A DNA stretch of 42,500 bases from Symbiodinium natans (GCA_905221605.1 CAJNDS010002212.1:425001-467500), one strand, 5' to 3'. Positions 17,570-26,989 are shown, numbered from the stretch's first letter. Notes: a model not told the origin generated them from the sequence alone. A program made the numbers and translations.

Positions 17570-20500
17570 CTAAACCCTAGATCCCGGAACCACCCTTTCA
17601 TACCAGATCTCTGTTCGAAGCAAGGACACAGGGCTGGATAGCCACTGCTTTTCGCACAGTAAGGACTCCTGGAGGTCCTCTGACGCGAGAACTTTCCCGC
17701 TGCGTGCGTCGAAAGAGGTGCGACGAACAGCCTTGCCTTGAACGATGTGTTCTTCTTCAGGGGAATGATATGAAGTAGCTTCGTGATCTAGGTACACCTT
17801 TCGAAAGACTGCGCCTGGAGTTTGGCTCTGCTCATAGTTCGGGCTGTTCGTGCTCCCTAAAGGCTTTCTCTGGACACGCCTGTCTCGTTGCGCCTTCTTC
17901 TGTGCCAACACCTCGGCCTCGTTAGACAGCTGATAAACCCCGTTAGCTAGCAATGCGCGCATGAGGTCAGCGGGATCTGCTTGGTTCTTGGTGAGCCCGT
18001 CTGCAATCATAAGCTGAGTGGGACACCACCTGACCTGCAAACCACAACGAGACATGGACTGGCGAACGATTGCCAGGTCAATGGCGACGCGTTTGTCTTC
18101 AATCTTGCCTGGCGATGTCGGAGTGTTGAGTGCATCAAACAAGGACTTGCAGTCTGTCACCCCTGTGATGGGCACACATCTAAGGTGATCTTCACAGGCC
18201 CTAAGGTCGAAACACCCGTGCTTAGCCTCTGACACCATGAGAGACATCCACTCAGAGATTCCACTCGCAGTAGCGAAACTCTGCGTCTCACCAGCAAGCG
18301 TGGACGCCACTACTCGGGACATCTTGTATGATTTCCAGCAAAAGGGTGACCACACACTGGGCTGATCTTTGGCCAACTGACTAGTTGTGAACGCGAGGAT
18401 GTACCCGGCTTGGGTTTTACCCTGTGAAGCATTAGCAAACCCAGCGTCACTATGGAAAACTATATTGAGATCTTCCCAGGGCACATGACGAACAGTGAGC
18501 GCCACGTCACTGTACTGACGGGCTCGGTGCACCGCCTCATTGGCGGACAGGAGGTGCTCAACAGTAGGACTGGGGAACGCCTGCTGTGAGAAGGAGGCCT
18601 GAACGCTGATATCAGGACGGGTTTGGGACGCAAGCCAGTTGAGGGCACCGTTCACTGCTCGGAGAGCCGTGATCTCACGTTCAGTCGCCAGCTGTTTCCG
18701 CTGCTTCTGTCGATCCTTTGTCATGGCGATGGGTCTTATGTTCTGCGCGTATGCTTTTTGATCATAAGTGATCTCTTTAGACTCAGGGTCTTGGAAGTAT
18801 TGAACTCCGCAAAATTCCCCACTGCCCTGTCTCCATTTACGATATTGAAACCTCGCCTTTAGCCTCTGAATGGCTCGGTTGTACGCTTCCCCTTCGCCCC
18901 CCGTTATGGTATCATCCACATGTGCCCCTAGGATCCCCGTTAGCCCTCTTTGAGGCTCTCGGTAGTAGTACAAACATGGGTCGAAGATGCTACGCTGGAA
19001 CCCTGCGGCCTGCGCCTGAGCATCAAACTCCTTGTACCACTGGGCCGGCGCATCGTTAGCGCCGTAGAGGTTCCCCACTATTTCTATAACAGCTGAGGGG
19101 TCTACGCCCGGAATCCCTCCAGGGGGTTGCGCGGCGAATAGAGGACGATATTTTTCAGGGATTGGACCTGCTTCGAGGAAAGCGCCTTTTATATCGCCTA
19201 GGTTTAGGGTCCAGCCTTTGGAGACAAGGACTTGAAGCAGCCAGGCGCGCGACAACTGGTGCATCGTTGGGCTGTGACACTCACCCGAAGCAATCTTCTG
19301 ATGGAAGTCGGGATCGTTGTGTCCAAGCAAGCACCATCTCGCCTTTACTCTAGATCCCTCTTCATCAACCTTGTTCGTAACTACAAACCGGCTGCCGATG
19401 AACCTATGCCCGAACTTCTCCTTGATTTCTCTGGCCTTAGCCCCCGTGTGCACTCTTACAGCTGCCTTGCCGGACACCGTCTCCCGCTCAACGAGTTTTG
19501 CCTCGTCGATGCGACGCTGCATGTCCGGAGTATTTCCGGTGGCGGGGAGCTCTTTCTGAGCTCGCTTCTGCAGAAATGCAGCCATCAGAATCTCCACATG
19601 GCTGCTATGCAAGTGCTCCATGTCCAGAGTTTCTTGACAAAAGAGAGCCTCTGTGGACACAGTTCGAGGCCTCACACCTTCAGGAGACTCTGTCGGCTCA
19701 TTACTGGCCGCCCGCTTCTGGCTACTGGCTCTGGGGGTCTCTGGTTGCACAGTCTGCGGTACGTCTGAGCTACTGCTAGGGCTTGCTCCCGGGACCTCTT
19801 GGGGTAGTTGGGCTATAAGGCGAGGAACAATTTCAGACATCATTTCAGCGAAGTCTTCAGGATTAGAGTCGGGCAATCTACGGAGACGGAGGTTGCTCTC
19901 AGGAGTTTTGCGGACGATGCGTCTGACAGGGGCGTATGACGATTCTTCCTTTGGGCTGGCTTCAGGAAGTGTTGTAGGGTAGGGTTCTGCGTTGGCCCTG
20001 GCAGGGGCCGAGCAAGACACTTCTGGAGCTTTCGGGCTCTCGGTCCCTGCTGCTGTCTGCCTGTGCTGTTCCAGCCACTGCGCTGCATTGAGACCCGCAA
20101 GGCCTTGTGACGGCTCATCAACCGTGGCCTGAGCCTCTTCAGAGGCCTCTGGAGGGCGGCTCTCCTGAGTGACATCCACAAATTGGCTTTTCGGGAATTG
20201 ACCCTTTTCAAGCAGTGTCTTAACGCCTAGGAGCTCGCTCTCCGGAAACTCTGCCACTGTGGCCTCAGATGGGGTTGCAAAACGAAGCTGTTCAGGCGCG
20301 CAGCGCAAGAGACTACGCCTGTGCGCGACAACGAAGTTGCGACCGACCGATCCCAGCACTAGCCCTGCCCCGTACCATCTCCCCCCCTCTATTCTTATCC
20401 CATCGACATGCTTCTGTGTGCGCCAGTAGTAAACCCAGTCCCCCGAACGAAAAGGACGAAGCGCACGCGGGCGTGCACGAAGTGCGGCACGAACAGCGCG

Positions 20501-23500
20501 ATCGCTTTGGCACTCAAGCATGGCACGGCGCGACGCGGCGCGGACTGCAGCTGCGCGCTCTAGCGCTGGTTCTGCCTGTTCGGCATCGACGGCACCCAGG
20601 TGAGGCGCCTCCTGCATAAGATCCGTGGGAACGCGCGGATTGCGCCCGAAAACAAGCTGGTACGGACTGGCGCCCGCTTCAGTCAGGAGGGTGTTTTTAG
20701 CGGATTGAGCATGGGACAGGCAATCACGCCACTCTGGTTCTGACTGGGGACGGATCTCATCCAGAACGCGCTGGAAAACCCGACACAACCATTGGCCATG
20801 CCGCTCCACTTTGCCTAGTTGCCAGTGGGCGTCTGCGGCAGTATGTCGCATGTCGATGCCGGTGTTGTTGCAGAACGCGCCTAAAACCTGTGAAAGGTTG
20901 GGCTGAGAAGGGTCTAAGCACAGGGTCTGAGGAGGGCCGGCCCACGACACCCACCGATCGCGAAGAGCGTCTCGAGTGGTTTCACCAGTTTCGGTGCGAT
21001 GCAATGGAACCATAACCTGAAGGGAGGTGGCGAAGTCAACCATGTTGACGCATGGGATTTTTTGACCTGACAACCACCCTGGCAAGTACTTAACGTCTAG
21101 CCCTACTTTTTCATTGAACTGGGATGCACTAGAGGTGTTAGCGGGGAGTGGTGCTGTTGGCCGACTCTGGTTTGCACACACGCTGCAGGAGAGGCTTGAA
21201 GCACGCTGGACCGCACGATCTGAAGCACCACTGTGCTTGAGAACCCGAACAAGCTCCTTATTTGAGGGATGTCCTAAGTTATTGTGCAACTTAAGGAGGG
21301 CTTGGTCTATCTTTATGAGTCGCTGCTGTTCTTGGGGATCTTCAGGTTGCTCATTTGCTGCAGGCGCTTCGTGTTGTCTCGGGATCTCAGGTGCTCTTTG
21401 GAAAGCGCTTCCTGCGAGGCATTCGCATTCCAAGGCAGTCCAGTCCAGGGGATCACCCTGCACAACCAAGCTTTCACACGCATTGAAACCCACGTGCCTC
21501 CAGAGCATTTCGACGAAACCTGAACAATACCTACCTGAAAACTCGCTCCTACTCACCCCCGAACTTGCATGGCCCTGGATGTGCTGATGCCTGTGGCATC
21601 CGGGACAGGTCCTCGCTCCTTGAGCAAGGTTCGGATTCGAACACAGCAGAGCGGTCTCCCTTTTGATGGGCAAACCGGACCTAGGGCAGGTGAGACCGTA
21701 GGCACACATATCAACCCGAACCAGACCATACTTATTAACTAGGGGTCTAATGAGGGGGTCTTTCCAGATCCTAGAACCCACCGGATGTTCAAGGAGAAAA
21801 TGACCGCCGCGCGCCAGTTGGCGCTGTATCTGCTGGGCACAAAAGCGAAACTGCTGACGGCTCACCATCAGCATGCGGGCTCTTTCCAAAGGCGTCCTGT
21901 GGATCATGTGAAGACTGTCCCAGTCACCACAATGAATGCATGGGGGAGATGCTGTGAGTAAGGCAGGTCTGGCCTCTTCAAGCAACTGGTCTACCTCCTT
22001 CTGCGTGCTCCTACATCCTAAATCACACCCCTGCTTAATGTCAAACGCCAGCCCCGTTGCTCCATGCTGGCGAGCCTGTTCAGTCAGGCGAGGGGGCGAG
22101 AACAACTCCGCCACTGCAACCTGTGCGGATTGCTTGGCGTCTAGGGTTTTAACCTGGGCTAGGAGGCACTTACAGTGTTTGTTCTTCATGGGTTTCTTGT
22201 TCTTGTTTGTCTTAGGGCTTAAGGGTCCTAAGGGTTCAGGCGATGGCGGTGGTGGTACATGTCCCTCCAGTGAAGGCTGCAAGCCACACGTGACGTCCTG
22301 AGCCACATCATTCTTACACCCAGATGCCTCTACTGAATCCGCAGCGGGAAGAACAGGCTTATGAGCAACCATGCGGCTGGGGTAGCTGAGGATGTCGATG
22401 AGAAGCTGGCCAGCATCATTGACCTTCATGGGCACGGCCTCCTGAGCGTTCAGGAACCGCATCGTCTTGTTGCCGAAGTTCAAGGAGACCTGTAGCTTCT
22501 CTAAGGTTGGACGCCCCAACAGAAGAGGAGCTCGACCTTGGATGACCGCCGCATCGATGATGCCAGGCACCCCTCCGATGCCCACAGGTATCTTCACGGC
22601 CATGCTTGAAACCTCCGTGGCGCCATTCCCGAACCTGAACGAACTCGTGGCCTGGTAGGTCTCAAGCGTCTTGCCGATCATGCTGCCTATCTTTGCCTCG
22701 AGCTGCTGGAGCGTGTCCTTTCCGATGAGCGTGCGTCCACAGCCGGAGTCTACAACCCCGAAACCCGGTGAAGACACGAGTCCCGCCGCCAGAACAGGCA
22801 CTCCTGCCTGAGCGGCGACCTGAGCCATTCCAACGAACATCACATCGGAGGGTTCCTCAGCGGGGTCGACTTCGTACTGCGCCAGGGACACCTCCTGCTC
22901 GACCAGCTGCGCCTCCACTACGCCAGTCGTAGACGAAGCCGTCGGCCTGCTGGCTGCTGAAGACGAGGAGCCGCCCTTTCCACCTCCAGAGCGACACTCT
23001 CTGGCCCAGTGGCCCACTCGACCACACTTCCGACAGCGTGTCCTTCGCTTGAGTTCTTCGATCTCAACTCTGAATGACTTCTTGCTGTGCTGGGCAGAGT
23101 CAAACTTGCGATCTTTCTTGAAGCGGGCTATTTCAGCACGACGTTCCTTCCATGTGGCTGCAAGGGCTTCTGCAGCCTCGTTCTCTGGGATGCTTTCATC
23201 TGGGTCACTTCCCAGCTGGTGGTCTGCAAGGAATGCCTCCACATCTGCGAAGTCTTCAGGCGCCTCAATCGTCTCGTCGATCTCGGAAGGCTCTGCGAGG
23301 AACGCTGTGGTAGGCCGCTTGGCCTTGGAACCGGCCTTGTAGAGGGGGAAGCAGGATCTCATCGCCGAGGTGACAGACTCAAGGTCCAACTTGCCCTGAG
23401 CCTTGGCTTTGATGATCGCCTTCTGCTCCTCGCTAAAGCCAGCACAGTTCAAAGCAATCCATCCCTGAGCAGGGGATGGAAACTTGACATCGGCTTTCCG

Positions 23501-23884
23501 ATGACACTTCGTGAAGACCTCTGCCACTCGAGCGGTCCACTGCTGAACTGTCTCGTTCTCGCGAGCTGCCAAGCCGAACACTTCGCCAAGAGCCTCGCCC
23601 ATCTGGTCATGGGCCTCCTTTTCAGGAAACCTCTCCTTGAGCACGGCGAGGATCTTGCTGGCCCCATCCTCCACCTGGAGTGAGCTGAGCTCCAGGTGCT
23701 CCACGGCCTCTAACGCTTTTCCGTCGAGAAGGGTGTACAAGAAGGGGCCTTGCTGCTTGTTTGTCAATTTGTCCATGGTGTACATCTTAGCTTCGGCCCA
23801 TGCACGCCATCTGCGCAGCTGTCGTCCCGGGTCATCTTCTTCGCCATTGAAGCGTTTGAGTGAACGCTCATCTGCGCCCGACAT
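17570..23884 (-). CDS. Copia gag-pol polyprotein with methyltransferase-like insert
   Basis: One uninterrupted 2104-residue ORF starting at the ATG at 23884. Gag covers about 1-280, with a CCHC knuckle at C284, C287, H292, C297. The aspartic protease has DSG at 379-381 and LLLGRP at 454-459. Residues about 590-800 resemble a cytosine-C5 methyltransferase: LFSPPR, FD615, SPPC at 646-649, LEHP at 698-701. The integrase has an HHCC zinc module (H867, H872, C900, C903) and a core of D930, D991 and E1027 with exact DD35E spacing. A Ser/Pro/Glu-rich linker spans 1200-1400. Reverse transcriptase has D1564 and HVDD at 1655-1658. RNase H has D1813, E1866, D1911 and D1962, followed by about 110 extra residues. 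Every catalytic residue I can check in protease, integrase, RT and RNase H is present. Protease cleavage would release the mature proteins. Confidence 0.93.
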   Translation of the reverse strand: MSGADERSLKRFNGEEDDPGRQLRRWRAWAEAKMYTMDKLTNKQQGPFLYTLLDGKALEAVEHLELSSLQVEDGASKILAVLKERFPEKEAHDQMGEALGEVFGLAARENETVQQWTARVAEVFTKCHRKADVKFPSPAQGWIALNCAGFSEEQKAIIKAKAQGKLDLESVTSAMRSCFPLYKAGSKAKRPTTAFLAEPSEIDETIEAPEDFADVEAFLADHQLGSDPDESIPENEAAEALAATWKERRAEIARFKKDRKFDSAQHSKKSFRVEIEELKRRTRCRKCGRVGHWARECRSGGGKGGSSSSAASRPTASSTTGVVEAQLVEQEVSLAQYEVDPAEEPSDVMFVGMAQVAAQAGVPVLAAGLVSSPGFGVVDSGCGRTLIGKDTLQQLEAKIGSMIGKTLETYQATSSFRFGNGATEVSSMAVKIPVGIGGVPGIIDAAVIQGRAPLLLGRPTLEKLQVSLNFGNKTMRFLNAQEAVPMKVNDAGQLLIDILSYPSRMVAHKPVLPAADSVEASGCKNDVAQDVTCGLQPSLEGHVPPPPSPEPLGPLSPKTNKNKKPMKNKHCKCLLAQVKTLDAKQSAQVAVAELFSPPRLTEQARQHGATGLAFDIKQGCDLGCRSTQKEVDQLLEEARPALLTASPPCIHCGDWDSLHMIHRTPLERARMLMVSRQQFRFCAQQIQRQLARGGHFLLEHPVGSRIWKDPLIRPLVNKYGLVRVDMCAYGLTCPRSGLPIKRETALLCSNPNLAQGARTCPGCHRHQHIQGHASSGVSRSEFSGRYCSGFVEMLWRHVGFNACESLVVQGDPLDWTALECECLAGSAFQRAPEIPRQHEAPAANEQPEDPQEQQRLIKIDQALLKLHNNLGHPSNKELVRVLKHSGASDRAVQRASSLSCSVCANQSRPTAPLPANTSSASQFNEKVGLDVKYLPGWLSGQKIPCVNMVDFATSLQVMVPLHRTETGETTRDALRDRWVSWAGPPQTLCLDPSQPNLSQVLGAFCNNTGIDMRHTAADAHWQLGKVERHGQWLCRVFQRVLDEIRPQSEPEWRDCLSHAQSAKNTLLTEAGASPYQLVFGRNPRVPTDLMQEAPHLGAVDAEQAEPALERAAAVRAASRRAMLECQSDRAVRAALRARPRALRPFRSGDWVYYWRTQKHVDGIRIEGGRWYGAGLVLGSVGRNFVVAHRRSLLRCAPEQLRFATPSEATVAEFPESELLGVKTLLEKGQFPKSQFVDVTQESRPPEASEEAQATVDEPSQGLAGLNAAQWLEQHRQTAAGTESPKAPEVSCSAPARANAEPYPTTLPEASPKEESSYAPVRRIVRKTPESNLRLRRLPDSNPEDFAEMMSEIVPRLIAQLPQEVPGASPSSSSDVPQTVQPETPRASSQKRAASNEPTESPEGVRPRTVSTEALFCQETLDMEHLHSSHVEILMAAFLQKRAQKELPATGNTPDMQRRIDEAKLVERETVSGKAAVRVHTGAKAREIKEKFGHRFIGSRFVVTNKVDEEGSRVKARWCLLGHNDPDFHQKIASGECHSPTMHQLSRAWLLQVLVSKGWTLNLGDIKGAFLEAGPIPEKYRPLFAAQPPGGIPGVDPSAVIEIVGNLYGANDAPAQWYKEFDAQAQAAGFQRSIFDPCLYYYREPQRGLTGILGAHVDDTITGGEGEAYNRAIQRLKARFQYRKWRQGSGEFCGVQYFQDPESKEITYDQKAYAQNIRPIAMTKDRQKQRKQLATEREITALRAVNGALNWLASQTRPDISVQASFSQQAFPSPTVEHLLSANEAVHRARQYSDVALTVRHVPWEDLNIVFHSDAGFANASQGKTQAGYILAFTTSQLAKDQPSVWSPFCWKSYKMSRVVASTLAGETQSFATASGISEWMSLMVSEAKHGCFDLRACEDHLRCVPITGVTDCKSLFDALNTPTSPGKIEDKRVAIDLAIVRQSMSRCGLQVRWCPTQLMIADGLTKNQADPADLMRALLANGVYQLSNEAEVLAQKKAQRDRRVQRKPLGSTNSPNYEQSQTPGAVFRKVYLDHEATSYHSPEEEHIVQGKAVRRTSFDARSGKVLASEDLQESLLCEKQWLSSPVSLLRTEIWYERVVPGSRV

Positions 23885-23942
23885 TGCTGGAGTCTACTAT
23901 TGAACACTGGTCCCTGCCTAGGGACGAAACACTACCAACCCA

Positions 23943-23970
23943 GGTAGTCGGAGCCACGGCTCCGCTACCA
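23943..23970 (-). promoter_or_regulatory. Primer-binding site within a hairpin
   Basis: One base after the 5' LTR, the coding strand reads TGGTAGCGGAGCC. It begins with TGG and complements a tRNA 3' end of the form CTCCGCTACCA, as an initiator-Met tRNA could have. The next bases are its near-perfect inverse, so the site forms a stem of 12 pairs with one bulge. The tRNA match is inferred without a dinoflagellate tRNA at hand. Confidence 0.6.
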
Positions 23971-23971
23971 A

Positions 23972-24091
23972 TTACAAAGCCAATCGTGCCCGACCTCGGG
24001 CATCGTGGCGGCCCTTTCTCCAAGCCGAAAGGTCCTCTGATGGTTGGAACGAAGGATCCTGGCTCAAGAGATGGAGAGTCTACTATTGGCA
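23972..24091 (-). repeat. 5' LTR of the Copia element
   Basis: Coding-strand start TGCCAATAG, end GGCTTTGTAA; 119 of 120 bases match the 3' LTR. It would carry the element promoter, but no TATA-like motif stands out. Confidence 0.9.
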
Positions 24092-24348
24092 GACCGAAGG
24101 AGCCCCAACGTAGCCCTTTAGGTCCCTTAGAAGGGTCCCTCCTGAAGTCCCTTGATTGAACGTTGCGGGGTCTTCGATTGCTGCCCCGCTGTGGGCGTGC
24201 CGTGGCCTCCAGGGTTGGGGTTTCAGGGATTTGTGTGTGGGAGGGGGGGAAAAGAAGCGCAGGAAAACCCGAAAACTCTGAAAATCCAAAAGCCCGAAAG
24301 CTTAAGCCCGCAACCGTTCTGCAAGGCCCCCAAAAACTATTCTAATTG

Positions 24349-24666
24349 CCCTAAACCCTAAACCCTAAACCCTAAACACTAAACCCTAAACCCCAAACCC
24401 TAAACTACCCTAAACCCTAAACTGCCCTACACTGCCCTAAACCCTAGACCCCTATTCTAACTATTCAGGCCCGTGCTCGTTCACATTGACGATTCCGGTG
24501 GTCCCTTCGCCGTAGTGGCAGACGGCTGTCATGCCATCCACGAGCCTTTGGCAGCCGGGGGCTCCACATCTTCTGGTAATTCTACTTATCCCCCGAGTTT
24601 AGGGTTTAGGGTTTAGGGTTTAAGGTTTAGGGTTTAGGGTTTAGGGTTTAGGGTTTAGGGTTTAGG
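24349..24666. repeat. CCCTAAA - spacer - TTTAGGG cassette
   Basis: 24349-24448 is CCCTAAA with CCCTACA and shortened variants. 24449-24596 is a GC-rich spacer of about 148 bases. 24597-24666 is about ten TTTAGGG units. Confidence 0.85.
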
Positions 24667-25299
24667 GGCCCCTCAACCCAAACCCCTAAACCCTTTTGGA
24701 CTCTCAAAACCCCTCAACCCCCGAACTCTATCATCTCACGTTCCAAATATTCTATGAGCAATGCTACACCCCATGTACCCGAAACCCCAAACCTCCGAAG
24801 CCTTGTAAACCCCTCAACCCGGGCAAAACCGGTAATGCGCTAAACCCACTTAGAGGCCCAATCACCTAAAATCCAAAACCCCTCCAGCAACCCTGTCAAC
24901 CCCTAGCCAAAACCTTTCGCCAAACCCTAAACCCTGTAACCCCCCAAAACCCTACAAATCCCCAAAACCCTACAAACCCCCAAAACCCTACAAACCCCCA
25001 AAACCCTACAAACCCCCAAACCCTACAAACCCCTAAACGTCCATGTGTTGGTTTCAGAAAAAGTAGGGGTGAGTATTTTGAGGGTTGCTTCACAGGGACT
25101 CTACTCGTCTAGGCGTATAGATGTCCTAAAAAACCATATAACCCAAAACCTTAAAGCCCCAAACCCCCAACAACTCAAAAATAAGGTAACATAAAGAAAC
25201 AAACTCCAGACCCCAAAAGCCTAAAACCCCCTAAAGAGGGGTTTTGGAAACTTCCATTTGAGGGCTTGGAGTTTATTGGGGGCTGATGACATCACTCGT
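24667..25299. other. Gene-free region with decayed telomere-like words and a minisatellite
   Basis: C-rich and A-rich sequence full of AAACCCC-like fragments that read as decayed CCCTAAA repeat. The minisatellite at 24950-25034 is listed separately. No gene is seen; an open frame across the minisatellite is repeat-derived. Confidence 0.7.
24950..25034. repeat. 18-bp minisatellite
   Basis: Nearly five tandem copies of CCCTACAAACCCCCAAAA. It looks like an amplified variant telomere repeat. The opposite strand gives a spurious Gly-Phe-Val-Gly-Phe-Trp repeat peptide. Confidence 0.9.
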
Positions 25300-25385
25300 G
25301 GGGTTTAGGGTTTAGGGTTTAGGGTTTAGGGTTTAGGGTTTAGGGTTTAGGGTTTAGGGTTTAGGGTTTAGGGTTTAGGGTTTGG
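25300..25385. repeat. Interstitial telomere-like array (TTTAGGG)
   Basis: About twelve uninterrupted TTTAGGG units. Confidence 0.95.
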
Positions 25386-25511
25386 AGATCCTGGGCTCCC
25401 GGCTCAACCCAGCAGTAGCTGTTGTCAGTCTTCCGACGCGCGAAGCTGCCGCTGTCCCACGGCCTGCCAGGGTGTGCTTGGAAGCCCTTTGTTGTTTGCT
25501 TTGGCTTGTTA

Positions 25512-25611
25512 GGAGTTTAGGGTTTCGGGTTTAGGGTTTCGGGTTTTAGGGTTTAGGGTTTAGGGTTTAGGGTTTAGGGTTTAGGGTTTAGGGTTTAGGG
25601 CTTACTTGGAA
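25512..25611. repeat. Interstitial telomere-like array (TTTAGGG)
   Basis: Starts with variant TTTCGGG units, then about nine exact TTTAGGG units. Confidence 0.92.
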
Positions 25612-25776
25612 GCCCTTTTGACCTAGTATGTAGGGTTAGCAGGGTGGGCTATCGGAATTGTAACAGGGTTTCTAGAGGATACGAAGTAGACGAAGTCAAA
25701 AGAGCTTCTAAATTCGGGCTTCGGGGATTGCGTCAGAGTTCGAGGGAAGGTCGGGATGAGGGTTTCAGGCACATGA

Positions 25777-25916
25777 AACCCTAAACCCTAAACCCTAAAC
25801 CCTAACCCTAAACCCTAAACCCTAAACCCTAAACCCTAAACCCTAAACCCTAAACCCTAAACCCTAAACCCTAAACCCTAAACCCTAAACCCTAACCCTA
25901 AACCCTAAACCCCAAA
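25777..25916. repeat. Interstitial telomere-like array (CCCTAAA)
   Basis: About nineteen CCCTAAA units with two shortened CCCTAA units. One of the longest perfect arrays in the window. Confidence 0.95.
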
Positions 25917-26015
25917 GCCCTGAGGCTTCTCAGGCTCCCGCCCAGCTGTTCGCGCTTTGCCTTGACTGCTCAGCCGATTCTGCTTCAAGCTCCCCCTTGC
26001 CACCCACGTCCCCCC

Positions 26016-26177
26016 CTGGTTCTTAGTAGGGAATGAGGGAATTAGGACCCTATATATGTATATACCCTTTAAGGGCTTATATAGGGAATTAGGACCCTAT
26101 ATATGTATATACCCTTTAAGGGCTTATATAGGGTAGCCTAAAACTCTACGTAAACCCTCAACCCTACTAAGAACCAG
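26016..26177. mobile_element. Foldback element with a 47-bp internal duplication
   Basis: Terminal arms CTGGTTCTTAGTAGGG (26016-26031) and CCCTACTAAGAACCAG (26162-26177) are exact inverses. The centre contains two identical 47-bp tandem units at 26037-26083 and 26084-26130, including CCTATATATGTATATACC. Related to the element at 36610-36719 through the GGGAATGAGGGAAT arm. Confidence 0.8.
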
Positions 26178-26278
26178 CATTCCCACATGTAAGGCTTGGG
26201 CGAAGAAGGATCAGGAGCTCTGACCGATCTCGACAGTGCGATATGTCGACATCTCTTGCCTCGGTGAGCTGGTAGGTG

Positions 26279-26340
26279 GTTTAGGGTTCAGGGTTCAGGG
26301 TTCAGGGGTTCAGGGTTCAGGGTTTAGGGTTTAGGGTAGG
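26279..26340. repeat. Degenerate TTTAGGG array
   Basis: TTCAGGG and TTTAGGG units mixed, about eight in all. Confidence 0.85.
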
Positions 26341-26390
26341 TGGTTGAGGGTCCAGGGTGTTTAGGATTTAGGCTTGAGGGTTTAGAGGAG

Positions 26391-26496
26391 TATATCTACC
26401 ATTTGCTTAAGAACCCCAAAAATAATCCCCTATTACCCTTACAAGGAAGAATGTTTCTACTTTTGGGGCCGGGTTCTTAAGCAAGTAGTAGATATA
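26391..26496. mobile_element. Foldback element (TTGCTTAAGAACCCC family)
   Basis: The left arm starts TATATCTACCATTTGCTTAA and continues GAACCCC. The right arm is its inverse, ending ...TTAAGCAAGTAGTAGATATA. The centre is AT-rich with no ORF. A half-copy occurs near 39988 and a diverged copy at 1452-1557. Confidence 0.8.
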
Positions 26497-26989
26497 AGGG
26501 TTCACGGTTAAGGCTCAATGCATGGTGCAGGCGTCCTGGCTGCAACCAACAAAGACGTAAGGCAGGTGCCGCCAATTCGGCTTTCAGCTGTCTGACAGAC
26601 ATCCTTGCAGTACCAGGATACATCAACATGGACTCGAATAAACTTTATCAAGTATGATTTTTGAGGAAAAGTATATACCCATACCATATTACATCCTGAA
26701 ATTACACATTGAGTGTTGTTCTATGTCCTTGTTCCATGCATGCCTATTGGAACCCCTTGCGCTTCGCCCTGGCGCGACCCTTGCGGGTGCTTGCGCATGT
26801 GTGGTTTTCTCAATACTTGGGTTTGTTGAAGCCTCCTGAATCACAAGCTTGCGCAAAGCTTGCGTTCGCCCTTGTGTGAGCTTGCGCACGCGTGAAGGGT
26901 GTGCACGTTATTTGACGACCGAGATCTCGCTCATCGCCCTCATAATCCTGTCACAGGAGCCCACCAAAAAGAACAACCCTCACATACAT

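Larger units (their letters stand above)
16540..24091 (-). mobile_element. Intact Ty1/Copia LTR retrotransposon
   Basis: A 7.55-kb minus-strand element. The LTRs are 16540-16659 (3') and 23972-24091 (5'), 120 bases each with a single difference near the terminus. The flanks share GACC (AGACC if the terminal LTR base is counted) at 16535-16539 and 24091-24095, a likely target-site duplication. Inside, in order, are a primer-binding site, a single 2104-codon gag-pol ORF, a second ORF of 190 codons, and a polypurine tract touching the 3' LTR. Integrase precedes reverse transcriptase, which defines Copia. No stops or frameshifts are seen and the LTRs are nearly identical, so this is a recent, possibly active insertion. 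Confidence 0.93.
16496..24154. mobile_element. Foldback element split by the Copia insertion
   Basis: The left arm at about 16496-16533 contains AAGGAGGGACCCCCTAGAAG. The right arm at about 24119-24154 is its imperfect inverse. Removing the Copia element and one copy of the target duplication would leave a foldback of about 100 bases. The older element was therefore interrupted by Copia. Confidence 0.55.
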
